The position numbers and the translations under genes were made by a program. From the NCBI RefSeq assembly GCF_014109765.1, contig NZ_CP059139.1, positions 4,981,001 to 5,045,000 on the forward strand: a stretch of 64,000 bases of DNA. The letters are read 5' to 3'. The notes below the pieces were generated by a model, which searched no databases, had not been told where the DNA came from, and was given only the letters and a program-made list of their open reading frames with translations. Positions 58,326 to 64,000 of the stretch are shown in pieces; the first letter of the stretch is position 1, and every line of letters starts with the position of its first letter. This DNA is from Pseudomonas berkeleyensis. GTDB taxonomy: Bacteria; Pseudomonadota; Gammaproteobacteria; Pseudomonadales; Pseudomonadaceae.

Positions 58326-59120
58326 TTAGTTGATCAGGCCAGTCAGCGGCGACGAAGCACTGGCATAGAGTTTCTTCGGCATACGGCCAGCCAGGTAGGC
58401 CAGACGACCGGCCTCGACGGCGTGCTGCATGGCACGCGCCATGAGCACCGGATTCTGAGCTTCGGCAATGGCACTGTTCATCAGTACCGCCTCGCAACCC
58501 AGTTCCATGGCGATGGTGGCGTCGGAGGCAGTGCCGACACCGGCGTCGACCAGCACCGGCACCTTCGATTCCTCGAGGATGATGCGCAGGTTGTACGGGT
58601 TGCAAATGCCCAGGCCCGAGCCGATCAGGCCGGCCAGCGGCATCACCGCGATGCAACCGATCTCGGCCAGTTGACGGGCGATGATCGGATCGTCGCTGGT
58701 GTAAACCATCACGTCGAAACCGTCCTTGACCAGCACTTCTGCGGCCTTGATGGTCTCGATGACGTTGGGAAACAGGGTCTTCTGGTCGGCCAGCACTTCC
58801 AGCTTGACCAGGTTGTGGCCGTCGAGCAGCTCACGGGCCAGGCGGCAGGTACGCACGGCCTCGACGGCATCGTAGCAACCGGCGGTGTTCGGCAGGATGG
58901 TGTACTTGTCCGGGCTGATCACATCGAGCAGGTTCGGCTCACCAGGGTTCTGGCCAATGTTGGTACGACGCACGGCCACGGTGACGATCTCTGCGCCGGA
59001 GGCAGCGATGGCGTCGCGGGTCTCGTCCATATCCTTGTACTTGCCGGTACCGACCAGCAGGCGCGACTGGTAAGTACGACCGGCCAGGGTAAAGGGCTTG
59101 TCGCTGCGAACTTGGCTCAT
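58326..59120 (-). CDS. thiG: Thiazole synthase
   Basis: A 264-residue enzyme that forms the thiazole phosphate of thiamine from DXP, glycine imine and ThiS-thiocarboxylate. Seen: [36 protein letters not shown] with the Schiff-base lysine, and [11 protein letters not shown] plus [14 protein letters not shown] (phosphate loops). Follows thiS by 19 bp. Confidence 0.97.
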   Translation of the reverse strand: MSQVRSDKPFTLAGRTYQSRLLVGTGKYKDMDETRDAIAASGAEIVTVAVRRTNIGQNPGEPNLLDVISPDKYTILPNTAGCYDAVEAVRTCRLARELLDGHNLVKLEVLADQKTLFPNVIETIKAAEVLVKDGFDVMVYTSDDPIIARQLAEIGCIAVMPLAGLIGSGLGICNPYNLRIILEESKVPVLVDAGVGTASDATIAMELGCEAVLMNSAIAEAQNPVLMARAMQHAVEAGRLAYLAGRMPKKLYASASSPLTGLIN

Positions 59121-59139
59121 GGGAAACTCCTCAGAGGGA

Positions 59140-59340
59140 TCAACCGCCGCCGATGGCGTGCACCACTTCCACCTGATCGCCTTCGGCGAGCAGCGTGGTC
59201 TCGTGCTGGCTGCGTGGAACGATGTCCAGATTGAGCTCGACCGCCACCCGGCGCCCGGTCAGATCGAGGCGAACCAACAGGTCGGCGACGCTCTGGTTAT
59301 CCGGCAGTTCGAAGGGTTCACCATTCAACTGGATGCGCAT
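59140..59340 (-). CDS. thiS: Sulfur carrier protein ThiS
   Basis: A 66-residue ubiquitin-fold protein ending in the diagnostic Gly-Gly (VVHAIGGG). First gene of thiSG-trmB. Thiocarboxylated at the C-terminus; sulfur comes via ThiI/ThiF-type enzymes. Confidence 0.95.
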   Translation of the reverse strand: MRIQLNGEPFELPDNQSVADLLVRLDLTGRRVAVELNLDIVPRSQHETTLLAEGDQVEVVHAIGGG

Positions 59341-59442
59341 GACGGCTCGGTCACAACTAGGAAGAGGGCCGGCATTCTAGCCCGTTAGCTGGCCACGACC
59401 AAGGCTAAAAGGCGCCATTCGTCCTCATTTCTGACGCCAGAG

Positions 59443-59587
59443 TCAGAGTGTGTTTACAAAGCAGCGAGCGAAGGTCAGACAAGGCGAAATCAACCGAAAA
59501 AGCGGAGTGTACGAGCTGTACATGAGCATTTTGAGGCTGATTTCAACGCAGTATGGCCGAGCGCAGCAATTTGTAGACACCCTCTCA
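59443..59587 (+). mobile_element. 145-bp MITE-like element, copy 2
   Basis: Same length, orientation and ends as 44528-44672; left end TCAGAGTGTGTTTACAAA has drifted, right end (complement TGAGAGGGTGTCTACAAATTG) is intact. The last three bases of the element supply the TGA stop of the DUF423 gene on the other strand. Confidence 0.85.
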
Positions 59588-59956
59588 GCTCAGTTTCCAG
59601 GCCGCCAGCCCCAGGCAAACCCAGCCGAACAAGAAGGCCACGCCACCAAACGGGGTGATGATGCCCAGCTTGCCGATGCCACTGAGCGTCAGCAGATACA
59701 GGCTTCCAGAGAACAACAGGATACCCAGCGCGAAGGCGCCACCGGCCAGATTGACCAGCCGGCCCGGAGCATGCAGCGCCAGCAGACCAACACCGAACAG
59801 GGCCAGCGCATGGATCAGCTGATAGTGCGTGCCGGTCTGGAACACCGTCAGGTATTCGGCGCTTAGCCTGTGCTTAAGGCCATGCGCCGCAAAGGCGCCC
59901 AGGGCCACCCCGGTAAAACCGGCGAAAGCGGATAACAGCAGCCAGAGACGAGCCAT
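59585..59956 (-). CDS. DUF423 membrane protein
   Basis: A 123-residue inner-membrane protein with about four hydrophobic helices and the family motifs GVALGAFAAHGLK and TPFGGVAFLFGWVCLGLAAW. Its stop lies in the inverted-repeat end of a MITE-like element, so the original C-terminus may have been changed by the insertion. Function unknown. Confidence 0.88.
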   Translation of the reverse strand: MARLWLLLSAFAGFTGVALGAFAAHGLKHRLSAEYLTVFQTGTHYQLIHALALFGVGLLALHAPGRLVNLAGGAFALGILLFSGSLYLLTLSGIGKLGIITPFGGVAFLFGWVCLGLAAWKLS

Positions 59957-60116
59957 GGAACCTCCAGGTGAGATCGACGTGCACGCAGTTTAACCATTGA
60001 GCCTGGGGGCGAAATGGTTGTTATTGTCACACCTGCGCGCAATCGTGCGGCTGCTCGGGAATTTCCCCAGCGATTTTTTGTTTTAATAGCGCCACCTCCG
60101 ATCGTTGCGAGACCCC

Positions 60117-60845
60117 ATGCTCCGAGCCCTGACCCGCCGCCTGCTGAAACTGCTGCTCTGGCTGATGCTGGCCAGTGCGCTGCTGGTGCTCGCACTGCGC
60201 TGGGTACCGCCGCCCGGCACGGCCTTGATGATCGAACGCAAGATCGAATCCTGGGGCGGCGAACAGCCGCTGCAGCTCAAGCGCCAGTGGCGTCCGTGGA
60301 ACGAGCTACCGGATCATCTGAAGATGGCGGTAATCGCCGCCGAGGATCAGAAGTTTGCCGAGCATTGGGGTTTCGACATCAGTGCGATCCAGGCGGCATT
60401 GACGCATAACCAGAGCGGCGGCTCGCTGCGCGGCGCCAGCACCCTCAGCCAGCAAGTGGCGAAGAACCTTTTTCTCTGGTCGGGCCGCAGCTGGCTGCGC
60501 AAAGGCCTGGAGGCCTGGTTCACCGCGCTGATCGAATTGCTCTGGTCCAAGGAACGCATCCTCGAGGTCTACCTCAACAGCGTCGAATGGGGCGATGGCA
60601 TCTTCGGCGCCGAAGCCGCCGCACAGCACCACTTCGGTGTCGGTGCACCCTATCTGAATCGTCAGCAGGCCAGCCAACTGGCCGCCGTGCTGCCCAATCC
60701 ACTGCGCTGGAGCGCGGGGCGCCCGAATGGCTACGTTATTCGCCGCGCCGCCTGGATTCGCCAGCAAATGAATCAGCTGGGTGGCAGTCACTACCTCAAC
60801 CTGCTCAAGGCGCAGCGCCCGGAGTGGTGGCCACGCTGGTTGTAG
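60117..60845 (+). CDS. mtgA: Monofunctional peptidoglycan transglycosylase
   Basis: A 242-residue GT51 enzyme with an N-terminal membrane anchor (LLKLLLWLMLASALLVLAL). Seen: AAEDQKFAEHWGFD with the catalytic glutamate, GGSLRGASTLSQQVAKNL, and YLNSVEWGDGIFGAEAAA. It polymerises lipid II glycan strands. Start ATG 60117; a TTG at 60105 is in frame. The TAG stop lies in a GTAGGGTGCGC repeat unit (60842). Confidence 0.95.
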   Translation: MLRALTRRLLKLLLWLMLASALLVLALRWVPPPGTALMIERKIESWGGEQPLQLKRQWRPWNELPDHLKMAVIAAEDQKFAEHWGFDISAIQAALTHNQSGGSLRGASTLSQQVAKNLFLWSGRSWLRKGLEAWFTALIELLWSKERILEVYLNSVEWGDGIFGAEAAAQHHFGVGAPYLNRQQASQLAAVLPNPLRWSAGRPNGYVIRRAAWIRQQMNQLGGSHYLNLLKAQRPEWWPRWL

Positions 60846-60862
60846 GGTGCGCCGTGCGCACC
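60842..60862. repeat. GTAGGGTGCGC-family unit at the mtgA stop
   Basis: GTAGGGTGCGCCGTGCGCACC; the self-complementary GGTGCGC/GTGCGCACC part can fold. The first TAG is the mtgA stop codon. Confidence 0.6.
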
Positions 60863-60918
60863 ACCGGTAATCCGCATGAACAGGCGGTGCCCACAGCGCA
60901 CGCTACTTCACAAGCACA

Positions 60919-60946
60919 AAAAAGCCGCACCTGGGTGCGGCTTTTT
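60919..60946. terminator. Bidirectional terminator of mtgA and rpoH
   Basis: AAAAAGCCGCACC (60919-60931) pairs with GGTGCGGCTTTTT (60934-60946), with A and T tracts at both ends. Confidence 0.93.
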
Positions 60947-60959
60947 CTTTTGCGGCAGG

Positions 60960-61814
<855 letters not shown>

Positions 61815-61874
61815 TCGAATCCTCCGATTCACGAAACTCGTGCAGTTTAGCACTGCGCTATCTGATGCAGGGCC

Positions 61875-61883
61875 TGTGGATAA
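61875..61883 (-). promoter_or_regulatory. Perfect DnaA box in the rpoH upstream region
   Basis: TTATCCACA on the minus strand, about 61 bases upstream of the rpoH ATG. In E. coli the rpoH promoter region holds DnaA boxes and is repressed by DnaA. Regulation here is inferred. Confidence 0.5.
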
Positions 61884-61957
61884 GTTCCCTGATAGATAGT
61901 CAATATCAACCAAAACAATGACTTGTCAGCTTGCGTTCAGCTTCGCTGAATGGCGCC

Positions 61958-62974
61958 TCAGCGGGGCGCCAGTTCATTGAGATGACGCGCCACAGCCAAC
62001 CAGGCGCCAATATAGCCCAACAGCACGGCGCCGAGCAGCAGCGAAAAACCGTCGGACGAAGGTACGCCACCCAGCGCGAAATCGCTACCGTACAAGCCGG
62101 CCAAACGTACTACAGCATCGTTCAGCCAATCCAGCCCGAAAGCCAGCAGCAGCCAGGCGAAGATACCGGCACCGAAACCGTACAACGCGCCCATATAAAG
62201 GAAGGGACGCCGCACGTAGCCATCGGTTCCACCTACCAGCTTGATCACCTCGATCTCGGCACGGCGGTTCTCGATGTGCAGACGGATGGTATTGCCGATC
62301 ACCAGCAGCAGCGCCAGGATCAACAACAGGCTGAGGCCGAAGACGAAGCGATCACCCAGCTTGAGGATCGCGGTCAGGCGCTCGACCCAGACCAGATCGA
62401 GCTGTGCCTGCTCCACCTTCGGCAGCTCCGCCAGACGCTGGCGCAGTGCTTCCAGCTTGGCCTTGTCGACTTCCTTGGGCGTTACCAGCACCACGCCTGG
62501 CAGCGGATTCTCCGGCAACTCCTTCAGCGCCTGGCCAAGGCCGGACAGCTGCTGGAACTCTTCCAGCGCCTGCTCGCGGCTGATCCACTCGGCTTCGGAT
62601 ACGTCATCCATCGCCGCGATCTGCTCGCGCAGTGCCTGGCCATCGCGCTCGCCAGCGGACATGTCGAGGAACAGGGAAATCTGCGCCGCACGCTGCCAGG
62701 AGCCGCCGAGCTTCTCGACGTTGTCCAGCAGCAGCGACAGGCCCATGGGCAGGCTCAACGCCACGGCCATCACCAGGCAGGTGAAGAAACTACCGATGGG
62801 CTGGCGCGCCAGACGGCGCAGGCTATCGACCAGGCTGGCGCGGTGGCTTTCCAGCCAGGCATTGAGCAGGGTACGAAAATCCGGCTCATCCGCCGGGCCA
62901 TCCACTACCTTGTTACGCGGCGCCGCGCCGACACGTTCGGCCGGTTGCGGCGTAGGCATCTTCGATGCGCTCAT
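61958..62974 (-). CDS. ftsX: Cell-division ABC transporter permease FtsX
   Basis: A 338-residue membrane protein: a cytoplasmic N-terminus, a first helix (GSFFTCLVMAVALSLPMGL), a periplasmic domain of about 100 residues (LFLDMSAGERDGQALREQI), and three C-terminal helices. With FtsE it signals to peptidoglycan hydrolases at the septum. ATG 62974 overlaps ftsE stop (ATGA). Confidence 0.95.
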   Translation of the reverse strand: MSASKMPTPQPAERVGAAPRNKVVDGPADEPDFRTLLNAWLESHRASLVDSLRRLARQPIGSFFTCLVMAVALSLPMGLSLLLDNVEKLGGSWQRAAQISLFLDMSAGERDGQALREQIAAMDDVSEAEWISREQALEEFQQLSGLGQALKELPENPLPGVVLVTPKEVDKAKLEALRQRLAELPKVEQAQLDLVWVERLTAILKLGDRFVFGLSLLLILALLLVIGNTIRLHIENRRAEIEVIKLVGGTDGYVRRPFLYMGALYGFGAGIFAWLLLAFGLDWLNDAVVRLAGLYGSDFALGGVPSSDGFSLLLGAVLLGYIGAWLAVARHLNELAPR

Positions 62975-63642
62975 CAGGCAGCCTCCCCATCACCGATCAG
63001 GCGACCACGTTGCAGGGTGAGCATGCGCTGGCGCATGCGCGCGATCAGCGCCAGGTCGTGGCTGGCGATCAACACCGTGGTACCCAGCTGGTTGATGTCT
63101 TCGAACACGCCCATGATCTCGGCAGCCAGGCGCGGGTCGAGGTTACCGGTGGGTTCGTCGGCCAGTAGCAGGGCTGGACGATGGACGATGGCACGGGCAA
63201 TGCCGACGCGCTGTTGCTGACCGGTGGACAGGTCACCCGGCGATTGCGCGGCTTTGTCGCTGAGGCTGACGCGCTCCAGCGCGGCACCGACGCGCTTGGC
63301 GATCTCCGGCTTGGACAGGCCGAGGATCTGCAGCGGCAATGCGACGTTGTCGAACACGGTGCGGTCGAACAGCAGTTGATGGTTCTGGAACACCACGCCG
63401 ATCTGTCGGCGCAGGAAGGGAATCTGTGCATTGGTGATGGTCGACAGATCCTGCCCGGCCAGCAGCAACTTGCCGCTGGTGGGCCGCTCCATTGCCAACA
63501 GCAGACGCAGCAGCGTGCTCTTGCCGGCGCCGGAGTGACCGGTGACGAAGAGAAATTCGCCGGGGCGAACGCGGAAGCTCAGCTCGTGCAGCCCGACATG
63601 ACCATTGGGGTAACGCTTGGCGACCTGCTCGAATCGGATCAT
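62974..63642 (-). CDS. ftsE: Cell-division ATP-binding protein FtsE
   Basis: A 222-residue ABC ATPase. Seen: Walker [10 protein letters not shown], signature [14 protein letters not shown], Walker [13 protein letters not shown]. Overlaps ftsY and ftsX by 4 bp each, so the three are coupled. Confidence 0.97.
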   Translation of the reverse strand: MIRFEQVAKRYPNGHVGLHELSFRVRPGEFLFVTGHSGAGKSTLLRLLLAMERPTSGKLLLAGQDLSTITNAQIPFLRRQIGVVFQNHQLLFDRTVFDNVALPLQILGLSKPEIAKRVGAALERVSLSDKAAQSPGDLSTGQQQRVGIARAIVHRPALLLADEPTGNLDPRLAAEIMGVFEDINQLGTTVLIASHDLALIARMRQRMLTLQRGRLIGDGEAA

Positions 63643-64000
63643 GCCCGCTCACGCTCCTCGAAGAGTGCCTGGACGAAAGCCTGCGCCTCGAATGGACGCA
63701 GGTCATCGATACCCTCGCCCACGCCGATGTAGCGAATCGGCAGACCGAACTGCTTGGCCAGGGCGAAGATGACGCCGCCTTTGGCGGTGCCATCGAGCTT
63801 GGTCAGTGCCAGACCGGTGAGGTTCACCGTCTGGTTGAACTGTTTGGCCTGGCTGATCGCGTTCTGGCCGGTGCCGGCATCGAGCACCAGCAGCACTTCG
63901 TGCGGCGCCGTCTCGTCCAGCTTGCCGATCACCCGACGCACCTTCTTCAGCTCTTCCATCAGGTTGTCTTTGGTGTGCAGGCGGCCGGCGGTGTCGGCGA
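63639..64000 (-). CDS. ftsY: Signal recognition particle receptor FtsY (3' part only)
   Basis: The right edge cuts this gene. The visible 120 residues are the end of the SRP GTPase NG domain: [45 protein letters not shown] and the family C-terminus [17 protein letters not shown]. It docks SRP-ribosome complexes at the inner membrane. Confidence 0.97.
   Translation of the reverse strand, partial: ADTAGRLHTKDNLMEELKKVRRVIGKLDETAPHEVLLVLDAGTGQNAISQAKQFNQTVNLTGLALTKLDGTAKGGVIFALAKQFGLPIRYIGVGEGIDDLRPFEAQAFVQALFEERERA

Noticed and set aside
59341..59442. Possible thiamine riboswitch before thiS
   Set aside because: The gap is short and I could not find the conserved TPP-aptamer core motifs.

Overview
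The window is a GC-rich, densely coded gammaproteobacterial chromosome segment. Gene content and order point to Pseudomonas, probably the P. mendocina/pseudoalcaligenes side of the genus: the glyA-soxBDAG-purU-fdhA cluster beside gbcA/gbcB, glnA-ntrBC, pilTU, metXW and ftsYEX-rpoH are all Pseudomonas-like. The species is an inference. I saw no rRNA, tRNA or CRISPR array.

Region 1 (1-16987) is mostly one-carbon and glycine-betaine catabolism. GbcA/GbcB demethylate glycine betaine, heterotetrameric sarcosine oxidase (SoxBDAG) turns sarcosine into glycine plus one-carbon units, GlyA joins glycine and methylene-THF into serine, PurU releases formate from formyl-THF, FdhA oxidises formaldehyde, and threonine aldolase links glycine to threonine. 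A partial DctD-like regulator sits at the left edge. A chemoreceptor closes the region. The 691-bp gap upstream of glyA carries a cluster of DnaA-box-like 9-mers.

Region 2 (about 17000-30000) is accessory DNA and the most interesting part. A WYL regulator is followed by a membrane-anchored small GTPase, two unrecognised proteins overlapping in reading frame, and then three different dynamin-like GTPases, all on the + strand: one with a hydrophobic paddle-like segment, one CrfC/LeoA-like, and one with a long coiled coil containing a tandem 35-residue repeat. The array ends at a 19-bp perfect hairpin. I read it as a candidate multi-dynamin defence or membrane-remodelling system. Next to it, an AAA/DUF4143 ATPase is bracketed by two 320-bp direct repeats that are the 3' end of a HEPN-motif gene: one intact, one an orphan fragment. 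Small zinc-ribbon, secreted and 40-residue ORFs follow.

Region 3 (30000-47200) is core: bipA, thiI, glnA, two DUF4124 paralogues and ntrBC (with NtrC boxes and sigma-54 promoters), a TM2 protein, a LexA-boxed radical-SAM/DNA-repair pair, pilU-pilT, then yggS-proC-yggT-yggU.

Region 4 (47200-64000) is also core: a housekeeping dynamin-like GTPase, metX-metW-DUF4426-rdgB-hemW, a diguanylate cyclase, small proteins, a DUF1329 protein, trmB, thiG-thiS, DUF423, mtgA, rpoH and ftsX-ftsE-ftsY (cut by the right edge). Two copies of a 145-bp MITE-like element lie before yggS and at the 3' end of the DUF423 gene. Short hairpin repeats are scattered through the intergenic spaces.
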